From UBA2266 sp964406945 (lineage in GTDB: Bacteria; Planctomycetota; Phycisphaerae; Sedimentisphaerales; Anaerobacaceae), in contig CAYOTO010000003.1 in the NCBI GenBank assembly GCA_964406945.1, positions 62,001 to 126,000 on the forward strand: 64,000 nucleotides of DNA, written 5' to 3'. How positions within the stretch are numbered: the stretch's first letter is position 1; each line of letters begins with the position of its first letter. The notes below the pieces were generated by a model. The model did no database searches. It had not been told where the DNA came from and saw nothing but the letters and a program-made list of their open reading frames with translations. Shown in pieces: positions 1-8,410 of the stretch. A program made the translations under genes and the position numbers.

Positions 1-2956
1 GAGTCGGACCTGCCAGGACCATCGCCCTTACCAGCAGCGGCAACCTTCGCGTCCAGTCCGTCTTGTTTTTATTGCCGGGCGTTTGACTGAACAGACGATA
101 GAACGTCCAGCGGCTCTGGCCGTTTCTGATCGGGCCCCACACGCCGTCGGCGTCGATTCCCACGTGTGCACCGGGGATGTCATACTGGCTGCGGCCGAAG
201 CCGAATACACGCCCGCCGCCGGTGACCAGCAATCTTCCGGCCGGAACCTTCTGCCCGGCTTTGGGCCAACCTCCCCAGCCGCTGCTCATTGAACTTCCGA
301 TCTGCCAATAAGTCCGGTGCCACCACGAATCATCCAGAAAGCCCACCGAACTCCAAAGGTGATCGACGTTCGGCTTTTGCTGATTCAGATCGAGGTCGAA
401 TCGGTTGCTCCGCATGAATATCGACTTTCCATCGGTTGACAAAACATCAGGAAGGTATCCACCGGATGCGAAGCCGCCGTCTCTGCGTTTCTTATCGACT
501 TCCAACTTGATGGTTTTCAGCACCTTCCCGGTGGACACATCCAGTTTGTGCAGTCGCATCCCGCCGTCCAGGTAGCTGTTGCGACCTGCGACAAAATAGA
601 CCGCGTCATCGATTACAAGCACGCTGCCCGAGACGGGCCACGGCGATTCGAGCTGGCCGTTTGCGATAATGCGTCTGTCCAGCGGCGCCGCTGCGAATTT
701 CCATATAAGTGCCCCGTCTTTCGAACGCAGACAATATACCCGTCCGTCAGCCGATCCGAACAACACGCGGCCCCGATCCACAGTCGGTGGCGAATCAATT
801 CGAGATCCCGCTGTGAAGGACCATATTTGTTCACCTTTCTCTGCGTCTAAGGCGTAAATCCGATGGTCATCTGTGCCTGCGACGAATAGCAAACCCTCGG
901 CAATCACAGGGCTGCTCAGCTTGCCGCCGATTTTTGTCTCCCAGTCGACGGCCACTTTGGCCGGTACACCCACCGCTGTCGAAGCACTTCGAGAACAATT
1001 TCCGCGGTAGGTGGGCCAGGCGGCATTCTTATCTTCTTTGGTCGACTCGGGTTCGAAATCAGCGGCCGGGCCTTTGACCAGACGCTCACCGTCATCCAGG
1101 TCAGGCGGGTCCGTCCTGCTTGCGGATGCCAGTGCGAGAAATCCGGACTTGATCATATCCTGCACGTTGCACGCACACGAGTGAGGCGGAATATATATCA
1201 ATCCATTCGCAGGCATAACCCCATACTGGCAGATGCCGCGGACCCAGAAATTTGCAATCATGTCGCCGTCGTCCAGGTCGACGAATTCCAGTCCCCGTCG
1301 ACCGAGTATCAAATACTCGGTTGTCGCTTTAGCCCGATGACAGCGGGCGTGTCCGAATCTCGGCAGGACCTCCTGGTCCGCAGGTCGAGTCCAGCGAACC
1401 TCGCCGGTTCTCGGATCGCGACCTTTTGTAATTCCAGGATCATTGCCCCACGCATACCGGCCCGTCCATAAGAGTCCGTCAGCCAGCATTATGTCCACGG
1501 GTGCGTTGAATCCTTCATAAGCCGGGCAACTCCACATTTTTTCGCCGGTCCGGGCGTTCAGAGCGACCAGTTCACCCTGGATGCCGTCTCCTTTAATATA
1601 ATCATGGTAGCCGCCGCTAGGCATCCAAAGAAGCTCCCCGTCGGTGATTTCCGGCCTGCGATCGGCAGCAAATACTATGTCGCCTTGAACCACCACGGTG
1701 GGAGTGGACCACGCCAGTCTGCGTCTTTGCGTCGACCGAGCTGTTCGCCAGTTCAGTTCGCCCGTGGATGCATCGAGGCAGACAACGGCGTCAAGGTTCT
1801 GAAAGCAGATGCGTCCCTCATCGGCGGCCAAAGTAGAAGGCATCATATCTTTTGTATAAGATTCCGTGTTGCGCCACAGCACCTTGCCCGTTTCCGGGTC
1901 CACTGCCATAAGCTGCATATTGTGAGCAGGCGGCGTATACTTGTCGAACGGCGGGCTGTAGTGTTTCTGGCTCACGATCTCTCGGGCCTGCTCTGCCGGC
2001 CAGTCCTTGTCGACTTGCCCGAGAACCAGCAGCAGCATGTTGTCATAGTATAGAATCTCGCGGGTTCCGTCCGTGCCCTTGTAAGTCCTGACTGCATCGC
2101 CGGTGGCGGCATCCAGAGCACTAACCGGCCGGCCGTATCCGAGCGTTACATATACCCTGTTCCCGATTGCAACCAGTCGTCTGGCCACGTCCACCGGGCC
2201 GCTGCGAAAGTCCCTCAAGTGACCTTCCCACTCTTCAATTTCCCGCTCCCAGAGCTTGACCCCGTTAAACGCATCCCTTGCGACAAGTCGCCATCGGGCT
2301 TTCGATGCCACAAATGCAGTCGATCCCATGTCGACAATGAAGAACACCCGCCCGCCAGCCGAAACCATGCTCGTAACGGTTGCCAGATGATCATGGCTTC
2401 TCGAAAACTTGGGCTCGCTTATCCACTGAAAGCGGCGGGGCGGTCCCACCACCGAATCTTTGGCGACCGCGTTGTTGTCGGGCCCGTGCAGATAATGCGT
2501 CCATTCATCTATATTGTCGGGCCTGGGTTTGATCTTTCTGCTCCAGTTCTTACCATCCTTAAAATAGGCGACGCCGCCCGGACAGAGTGCCCGCATTATT
2601 TCAGACATCGCCGGTTTTCCCGGTTTCTCGGCTATGATCAAATTCACCAGGTTGTCTACATAAGGCAGATGCTCGCCGTTGAAAATATCCGCCGAGACAG
2701 TTCCTCCGAATCCCGCCGATCTGATGTTACCGCGCATTTTATCAACCACGGCCGGGTCGGTGCTCAGCCCCTGTACTACGAAACTGCCGCTGGCCGCAAG
2801 GTCGGCAATCAGCTTCGTATTGTCGCATCCGACATGCACGATCAGACCGCCCGTAATACTGCGGTCTTTCAACACCTCCTGGGGCGCCGGCGCCGCCACG
2901 AGTGAATAACCGCCGGTTAATATGATCAAGGTACAAAGAACAAATGTCTGTCTCAT
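1..2956 (-). CDS. Exported methyltransferase-like / PQQ-type beta-propeller fusion protein, paralogue A (3' end beyond the window)
   Basis: The frame is open from an ATG at 2956 (reverse strand) to the window edge: 985 codons with no stop, so the C-terminus is missing. A GGAGAAGG ribosome site precedes the ATG. Residues 1-22 form a Sec signal peptide. Residues about 34-130 resemble a class I SAM-methyltransferase fold, but motif I reads IVHVGCDNT, so the second and third glycines of GxGxG are gone. From about 150 onward come PQQ/BamB-like blades (such as RIYALDAEKGEQIWSF and RVYCLRSKDGALIWKF). It shares with the paralogues at 22619 and 25929 the block DEWTHYLHGPDNNAVA and the cysteine block CQYGVMPANGLIYIPP followed by CAC. 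The biochemical role is unknown; a periplasmic or surface role is inferred from the signal peptide. It is divergent from the TIM-barrel gene at 3213. Confidence 0.85.
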   Translation of the reverse strand, partial: MRQTFVLCTLIILTGGYSLVAAPAPQEVLKDRSITGGLIVHVGCDNTKLIADLAASGSFVVQGLSTDPAVVDKMRGNIRSAGFGGTVSADIFNGEHLPYVDNLVNLIIAEKPGKPAMSEIMRALCPGGVAYFKDGKNWSRKIKPRPDNIDEWTHYLHGPDNNAVAKDSVVGPPRRFQWISEPKFSRSHDHLATVTSMVSAGGRVFFIVDMGSTAFVASKARWRLVARDAFNGVKLWEREIEEWEGHLRDFRSGPVDVARRLVAIGNRVYVTLGYGRPVSALDAATGDAVRTYKGTDGTREILYYDNMLLLVLGQVDKDWPAEQAREIVSQKHYSPPFDKYTPPAHNMQLMAVDPETGKVLWRNTESYTKDMMPSTLAADEGRICFQNLDAVVCLDASTGELNWRTARSTQRRRLAWSTPTVVVQGDIVFAADRRPEITDGELLWMPSGGYHDYIKGDGIQGELVALNARTGEKMWSCPAYEGFNAPVDIMLADGLLWTGRYAWGNDPGITKGRDPRTGEVRWTRPADQEVLPRFGHARCHRAKATTEYLILGRRGLEFVDLDDGDMIANFWVRGICQYGVMPANGLIYIPPHSCACNVQDMIKSGFLALASASRTDPPDLDDGERLVKGPAADFEPESTKEDKNAAWPTYRGNCSRSASTAVGVPAKVAVDWETKIGGKLSSPVIAEGLLFVAGTDDHRIYALDAEKGEQIWSFTAGSRIDSPPTVDRGRVLFGSADGRVYCLRSKDGALIWKFAAAPLDRRIIANGQLESPWPVSGSVLVIDDAVYFVAGRNSYLDGGMRLHKLDVSTGKVLKTIKLEVDKKRRDGGFASGGYLPDVLSTDGKSIFMRSNRFDLDLNQQKPNVDHLWSSVGFLDDSWWHRTYWQIGSSMSSGWGGWPKAGQKVPAGRLLVTGGGRVFGFGRSQYDIPGAHVGIDADGVWGPIRNGQSRWTFYRLFSQTPGNKNKTDWTRRLPLLVRAMVLAGPT

Positions 2957-3122
2957 TGCCTTCTCCTGCATTTTGTCGAGGCATATCCAGCGAATCAATG
3001 ATTTTGAATATAGCACAATAGGTGTGTTTCTTCAATATTTTCGCAGCATTTCGATGCGGCATCCACAGCCTGCAGTTGCTTTACAATAGCTGAACAAAGC
3101 AAATGTAAGCATCTTCGTATCC

Positions 3123-3150
3123 TTGACATAAACTCCATGGCAGGTGTAAA
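3123..3150 (+). promoter_or_regulatory. Putative sigma-70 promoter for the TIM-barrel gene
   Basis: TTGACA at 3123-3128 is a perfect -35 box, followed after 16 bp by TGTAAA at 3145-3150 (4 of 6 bases of TATAAT). It lies about 60 bp upstream of the start at 3213, in the divergent intergenic region. Identified by eye only. Confidence 0.4.
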
Positions 3151-3212
3151 CTTGCATAGATATTTGCAATCATGAACACAGATTCGACGCGATCTTGTTA
3201 AGGTGCATGAAT

Positions 3213-4178
3213 ATGAAACCAACACCCGAACAAAGCAGATATGTTCGCTTTAATCGTCGCAGCCTTTTTGCCGTGGGTGCAGGCGTTGCCGCATCAACGG
3301 CGGTTGCCGGGGCCGCCAAGGCCGGTGAGAACTCGATAGTAACCCCGCCCGAAGGCAAAAAAATACTGCTTTCCTGCAAACTGGGGATGCTGCCGAGAGA
3401 ACTCGACGGCAGAAAGCTCTCGGCGGCGGATCGTTTGAAACTGGCTGCCGAAGCCGGATTCGACGGCGTTGATTTCGATCAGGCCGGTCAGTATACGACG
3501 CAACAGGCAAGACAGGCGGTGCGACAGTCCGGCGTATTCGTCCACAATGCTATAAATCACGCACATTGGTCGCAGCGGCTCACCAGTGCGAAAGAGCAGG
3601 AGCGTAACCGGAGCATAGCCAATATCGAACACTGTATCCGCGTTTCCCACGCAGCCGGGGGCAGTGGCGTGCTCATAGTCCTTGGCCGTGCAAGCGACGG
3701 ACCGACAGATGTTATTAACGAACGGGCAAGACAGGGTATTCGCAAAGTCCTGCCGTTGGCCGCCGCCCTTGGTCAGATGATTCTTATTGAGAATGTGTGG
3801 AATCAGATGATGTACGATCACGATGGTCCGCCCGACCAGAGCCCCGACAGATTTATCGAATTTGTGGACAGTTTCCAAAGTCCCTGGGTCGGCATGTACT
3901 ACGATATAGGCAATCATTGGAAGTACGCTCAGCCGGATGAGTGGATTCGTGCTTTCGGCCATCGCTGCGTCAAGCTCGACGTCAAAGGTTTCAGCCGGGC
4001 CAGGAACAAGTTCGTCGACATCACAAGTGCCGATGACGATATCCCATGGCATAAAGTTCAAAAAGCGCTGGACGATGTTAACTTCACCGGCTGGGCGACA
4101 GCCGAAGTCGGAGGCGGCAATCTGCAGCGGCTTACTCAGGTTCGAAAACAAATGCAGAAGGCGTTCGGTCTCAGTTGA
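3213..4178 (+). CDS. Tat-exported sugar phosphate isomerase/epimerase-like TIM-barrel protein
   Basis: A 321-residue xylose-isomerase-like TIM barrel (AP endonuclease 2 superfamily). I place the start at ATG 3213 because AAGG at 3200-3203 gives 9-nt spacing; ATG 3207 in the same frame is too close to it. The N-terminus carries a twin-arginine-type signal (NRRSLFAVGAGVAAS), so export in folded form is inferred. Likely metal ligands sit in ILIENVW (E193), YYDIGNHW (D and H) and ATAEVGGG (E near the C-terminus), matching the E-D-H-E arrangement of this superfamily. Substrate unknown. A second relative lies at 41284. Tat export would let a metal cofactor be loaded in the cytoplasm before secretion. 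Confidence 0.85.
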   Translation: MKPTPEQSRYVRFNRRSLFAVGAGVAASTAVAGAAKAGENSIVTPPEGKKILLSCKLGMLPRELDGRKLSAADRLKLAAEAGFDGVDFDQAGQYTTQQARQAVRQSGVFVHNAINHAHWSQRLTSAKEQERNRSIANIEHCIRVSHAAGGSGVLIVLGRASDGPTDVINERARQGIRKVLPLAAALGQMILIENVWNQMMYDHDGPPDQSPDRFIEFVDSFQSPWVGMYYDIGNHWKYAQPDEWIRAFGHRCVKLDVKGFSRARNKFVDITSADDDIPWHKVQKALDDVNFTGWATAEVGGGNLQRLTQVRKQMQKAFGLS

Positions 4179-4318
4179 AACATCGCTAAAACGTGCCGGC
4201 TTTATGGGCCGGGCCTGTGAATATCGTTCGAGACTGATCGTATATGCCCTCGGAACTATCAGCGGCTGTCAAACCATTCTCAGATGCGCCGCTTATTTGA
4301 GAATGCAGGAGTTGATAC

Positions 4319-4837
4319 GTGCTTAGAAGAGTTTTCACCACAGTTGTCGTTTTACAGATAGTTATCAGTATTCAGACCGCCGTTGCCGCAGATCGCATGG
4401 TTCTTGCGGACTTCGAAGAGGGACCCGGCGGATGGAAATATGTCGCGGTTGATGGCCTGGGGCCTGGGCACGCGATGGATTGCCCATACCCCTTATGCAG
4501 GTGATTTCGGCGACGCAAAGTTTGCCGACCCCGAGGAAGGTTTCCCTCCACCGTTAAGAACGGCATCCTTCGAATCGAGGCCAGAAAAGACGATGGCAAG
4601 CCGTTCCTGGTTACGGGTATGACCGATGACTTTCACACCTACGGGGTGGACGTGGAGGAAGACTACATTACCTTCTACTACGATCGCAGAGAGCTGCGCA
4701 AGGTGAAAACCCCGCCGCAAGCCAAAGTTCCGCTTTACATACTTGTCAATCTGGCCCTCGGCGCCGGCTGGCCCATCGACGAAACGCCCAACCCGTCGTA
4801 CATGTATGTAGACTACGTCCGTGCCTACGCTGGGTAG
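4319..4837 (+). pseudogene. Decayed GH16 (laminarinase-like) glycoside hydrolase: two frame changes and loss of the catalytic core
   Basis: From GTG 4319 one frame encodes a signal peptide and VLADFEEGPGGWK, then stops at 4502-4504. An overlapping frame carries GH16-like WIAHTPYAGDFGDAKFADP up to about 4543. The first frame then resumes with VKNGILRIEARKDDGK and, from 4619, DDFHTYGVDVEEDYITFYYD through LVNLALGAGWPIDE to a stop at 4837. These are N-terminal and C-terminal GH16 strands in the right order. The roughly 150 residues normally between them, including the ExDxxE catalytic motif, are reduced to about ten codons. This is a dead or dying beta-glucanase gene that once made a secreted enzyme. 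Assembly error could explain the frame changes but not easily the deletion. Confidence 0.75.
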
Positions 4838-4895
4838 CCGCAGTTGGCCCTGATCATGAGCTACCCCTTGAATAAGTTGCATCGTCTCTGTCGTT

Positions 4896-5213
4896 CTACT
4901 TTGCCAGGTTTGCCGATTTGTTTCCGATTACGGCCTCTTGGGGCTTTTGCGCTGTAGGTTCAGCCTGATTGTTCGATCCGAAAATCAAGCCGAATAAATT
5001 GCCTACGGTCTTGCCTATATCGCCGATCGGGTCGAAACCTCCCTGCGCCACCTGCAACTCGCACGGGACTTCTTCCAGTGAAACGCACGGACTGCTCGTC
5101 CAAACACCCGCAGGAGAAACATAAGAAGACGCAGTATACGCCCGGCTCTGCGTTGCCGGAACCAGTATTGCGGCAACTGCCAATGCCGCCAGAAGTTTGA
5201 ATTTAGTATTCAT
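4896..5213 (-). CDS. Small secreted protein of unknown function
   Basis: 105 residues. The start at ATG 5213 (MNTKFKLLAAL) is chosen over an upstream in-frame codon because GAGGAG lies about 8 nt before it and a clean signal peptide follows (KLLAALAVAAILVPATQSRA). The mature part has two cysteines (SSPCVSLEEVPCEL), a glycine-rich amphipathic stretch (GDIGKTVGNLFGLIFG) that could be membrane-active or self-associating, and a Q/P/A-rich tail. I do not recognise a family. It is divergent from the lyase gene at 5435. Confidence 0.6.
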   Translation of the reverse strand: MNTKFKLLAALAVAAILVPATQSRAYTASSYVSPAGVWTSSPCVSLEEVPCELQVAQGGFDPIGDIGKTVGNLFGLIFGSNNQAEPTAQKPQEAVIGNKSANLAK

Positions 5214-5434
5214 TTCGCCACTCCTCAACTGACTTAGTTTCCAAAATGCACAAATCCACTTGTGCTGATAGTTATACGCTCGCCGCTGCAATCCGAACGT
5301 CAGTAATACCCTTAATTACCCCTGCAATTGACTTAAACGCTGAAGTTATTCTGATTGCATAATCGCTGCTGCCTGTGCTACTTTGGACGGGTAATCTGAG
5401 GCAAATCGGCTATTCGACTCAAAAGGAGGCGTTT

Positions 5435-8371
5435 ATGCGAACACCGGTGTTGATCGTGGCCGCTTTTCTACTCGGCTCGCCCGCAATCCGGGCCGCCGGG
5501 CTTCTCGAAATCCCCATCACAGTGGCCGAGCCGGCCGGAATCGATCGCATTTCAGAGCCGGTAAGCGGAGGCATACCGCTTCCGAAGGGGATTTTTCGCC
5601 CCGGGGGGGTCGAACTGGCTCTCTGCGACGCAAATACCGTAATCCCGGTACAGGTCAGCGAACTGGTCGTCGGTCCGGAGGGCTGGGTCCGATGGGTGCT
5701 GCTCGATTTTCAACTGGATCTGACCGCGAACCAAATCCGAACGTTCACGCTCAAAGAGGGCCTTCCAAAACACCCCGCGGACAAACTGCAGACCAGTCGC
5801 CGCAAAGACAAAATCCTGATCGACACAGGTCCGATGAATCTCAGCGTGGATGTGGCGGGACCGTTCGGGCTGCTGAACCGGGTTAGAATTGCCGGGACTG
5901 ATAAAATCAAAAGCGGTCGAATCGCATACACGAATGCCCTTACGGGGCGCCGGTACCTTGCCGCCGCGCCTGAGACCGTGAAAGTTCATTATGAGGGACC
6001 GCTACGCGTGACGGTTGAACTTCGCGGCCCCTTCGAAGACTCCCAAACCACAGGCATGCACTACTGCACCTATCTAACGGCCTGGGCCGGCAGGACCGAC
6101 CTGCTCGTGCGGCACAGCATTATTAACAGTCACCCGAATCGACGCCATCACGTCAAGATCAGCGGGTCAACTCTGGCACTTGACCTTGCGGCCCAAACAG
6201 ACGTTATCGTGAGCACAGACAGGCCCATCCGCACCAGTGAAGAAGAAATCAGCCTGCATCAGGGACTGCAGGAGCGTCGAAATATGGGCGTCGATTCGTG
6301 CCGACTGATCGTAGGCGAGCAAAACATCTGGACGGGGCGCAACGCCGGCGGCTGGCTATCGGCCGGAGGTGTCTGGGCGGCCGACAGATTATTCAGTGTC
6401 GACCCGCCCCGGTCTCTGGCGATCACCGGTGATGGACGGCTGAGACTTGATGCCGCACCGGCTTTGTTCGAAGGCCAAAGAAAGGACAGCAGCGTTCAGG
6501 GCCGCCCCTACGCATATCAGGATCAACACCGCTGGCTGTACGACTGCTCACAACTCTCCAGTGAATACAGGATCGACTTCGATGCACCGGACGACCCGAA
6601 TCAACTGGGTACTCGTGCGAAAGCCGCGGCCGCAAGAGTCTGGGCATTCGCGCCGGGTTCATGGTACAGCCGATGTGCGGTGCTGGGCGTGGGGCGATTC
6701 GGCACACTTTCCGATGAAAGAACCTGCCACGAAAAATGGAATTGGTCCACGCAAACAGAGCCCGACATGCCGACCGGCCCGACCCGCTTCGTCGGCTTCG
6801 AGGACAATCACTACGAGAGCGAGTCCGATTCGCCCGAGGCGCTGTTGCTGATGTTACTGCGGACGCACAAGCGGGGGTTCTTCGATGAGGCCGAAGCCTG
6901 GGTCCGTTACCATACGGACCTGCAAACCTGGCGGACGGAGGGCTGGGCGTGGAAGGACGGCGGAATATGGTTTCCGCAGGGCGGCCCGCCCGGCAACAGA
7001 CCCGTCCGCGAAAAGGCCGCCGTGCAGTATGAGCATTGGAACAAGGGGACCGATGCCGACAGAACGCTCTGGCGGCTGTCAATGGCCAAAGAATGCTACT
7101 GCCATTTCTACGGTGCAGGGCTGGTCGACTGGTTCTGCCTTACCGGAGACCGCGAAGCCCTGGCCGCCGCGATTGACAGCTGCGAAACCAAGTGGGACGA
7201 GTACACGCATTTCCGGCGTTTCACCCCCGGCAGCAGTCCGCTGGCCAGCACTCGCGGCTTCGGCCGCGGCTTTTACGTCGCCGTAAGAGCCTGGATGGTC
7301 CAGCCTGACAACAAAATGCTTACAGACCTCGTGGAGTTATGCCGCGACACACTGGTCAAGCTGCCCCCGGAATACATGGACGAACGCGGCGTTTATGCGC
7401 CGGTAATGCACAAGCGCCCCGACCGGTATCTCACAGACGGCATTAAAGCATACATGGCCGAGAACGGAATAGAGGTAGACGAAAAAGGATTGTTTACCGA
7501 CGCCGAAGGCAATCAGTGGCACTGGCGGGACATCGGCGGGACCTGGATGATTTCGTACATCTCCGCGGCCGCCAACATGCTCGCCGAACAAACCGGCGAC
7601 GAAGACCTTATCGACTATGTAATCGCTTCCGGACAGTTTACCGCCAAATATATGCAAAGCCCCATAGCCCACCAGACCTGGTACTACACCGCACTCGATA
7701 TACCGAATAAAGGCGATATATGGGATCAGTGGAAGTACGACGGCCTGAAACGCAATGAGCTTGGCGAGGGACCTAAGCATTCCGGCTGGTATACCAGATT
7801 CTTCCCTGACTGCTGTGCGCATGCATATTCGTGGACGGGAAATGAGCATCTGCTGCGCAAGGCAAAACGCTTCTGGTCATTTGGCAATCGCCGTCTCTAT
7901 CAAAGCACCCATCTTACCGACAGGCACCATTTCGCAACCCATCGACCGCCCAAGGACGACACTGTTCTTTCGACTGTGCGACTTTTCTACGAGTCCGCCC
8001 ACCCCCGGGCCGACAGCACCCCACCGGCTGCAATTACCGATCTGTCAGTGTCACCTCTCCAGGACGGCCGGGTCGAAATACGCTTCACTGCTCCATCCGA
8101 TGCGAGCGGCAAAGTATCGCGATACCAGGTTAAAGCAGCCGGGTTGCCGATTCTGCCGTATGAAAAGTGGCGATACGCCGAGCACGCGGGCAAATATCGG
8201 AACTGGTGGCGCGCCGCAAATTGCACCGGCGAACCCAAGCCGGCGGCACCGGGCCAAAAAGAGAAATTCACGGTATCCGAAGTTCCGAAAGGCGCCGTCT
8301 GGTTCGCCATACGGAGTTTCGACGAATCACAGAATCGCAGCCCTATAAGCAATGTTGTGAAGGCGAAATAG
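5435..8371 (+). CDS. Secreted PcRGLX/YetA-like (PL26-type) exo-rhamnogalacturonan lyase candidate
   Basis: 978 residues. ATG 5435 is chosen because AAAGGAGG at about 5421-5428 precedes it and a signal peptide follows (TPVLIVAAFLLGSPAIRAA). The N-terminal region has the RIFT-barrel pattern of the PcRGLX/YetA family (ISEPVSGGIPLPKGIF, then PVQVSELVVGPEGWVRWVLL). A large alpha/alpha-toroid-like region occupies about 380-850 (AWKDGGIWFPQGG, YGAGLVDWFCLTGD, GTWMISYISAAANML). The last 120 residues begin with a FnIII-like segment (ITDLSVSPLQDGRVEIRF). Family members cleave rhamnogalacturonan I by beta-elimination; that activity is inferred here. The kelch protein gene starts 39 bp downstream, suggesting an operon. 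Confidence 0.75.
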   Translation: MRTPVLIVAAFLLGSPAIRAAGLLEIPITVAEPAGIDRISEPVSGGIPLPKGIFRPGGVELALCDANTVIPVQVSELVVGPEGWVRWVLLDFQLDLTANQIRTFTLKEGLPKHPADKLQTSRRKDKILIDTGPMNLSVDVAGPFGLLNRVRIAGTDKIKSGRIAYTNALTGRRYLAAAPETVKVHYEGPLRVTVELRGPFEDSQTTGMHYCTYLTAWAGRTDLLVRHSIINSHPNRRHHVKISGSTLALDLAAQTDVIVSTDRPIRTSEEEISLHQGLQERRNMGVDSCRLIVGEQNIWTGRNAGGWLSAGGVWAADRLFSVDPPRSLAITGDGRLRLDAAPALFEGQRKDSSVQGRPYAYQDQHRWLYDCSQLSSEYRIDFDAPDDPNQLGTRAKAAAARVWAFAPGSWYSRCAVLGVGRFGTLSDERTCHEKWNWSTQTEPDMPTGPTRFVGFEDNHYESESDSPEALLLMLLRTHKRGFFDEAEAWVRYHTDLQTWRTEGWAWKDGGIWFPQGGPPGNRPVREKAAVQYEHWNKGTDADRTLWRLSMAKECYCHFYGAGLVDWFCLTGDREALAAAIDSCETKWDEYTHFRRFTPGSSPLASTRGFGRGFYVAVRAWMVQPDNKMLTDLVELCRDTLVKLPPEYMDERGVYAPVMHKRPDRYLTDGIKAYMAENGIEVDEKGLFTDAEGNQWHWRDIGGTWMISYISAAANMLAEQTGDEDLIDYVIASGQFTAKYMQSPIAHQTWYYTALDIPNKGDIWDQWKYDGLKRNELGEGPKHSGWYTRFFPDCCAHAYSWTGNEHLLRKAKRFWSFGNRRLYQSTHLTDRHHFATHRPPKDDTVLSTVRLFYESAHPRADSTPPAAITDLSVSPLQDGRVEIRFTAPSDASGKVSRYQVKAAGLPILPYEKWRYAEHAGKYRNWWRAANCTGEPKPAAPGQKEKFTVSEVPKGAVWFAIRSFDESQNRSPISNVVKAK

Positions 8372-8410
8372 AAAGCATACCCGGAGGCGCAACAAAGTTG
8401 CGACAGGAGC

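Noticed and set aside
2219..2905. Plus-strand open frame of 228 codons at the start of the window
   Set aside because: It is antisense to the methyltransferase-like domain of paralogue A, which has a signal peptide, ribosome site and clear homology to two other genes here.
3294..4151. A 285-codon open frame antisense to the TIM-barrel gene
   Set aside because: The plus-strand frame encodes a recognisable Tat signal and barrel; the antisense translation shows no family motifs and reflects codon bias.
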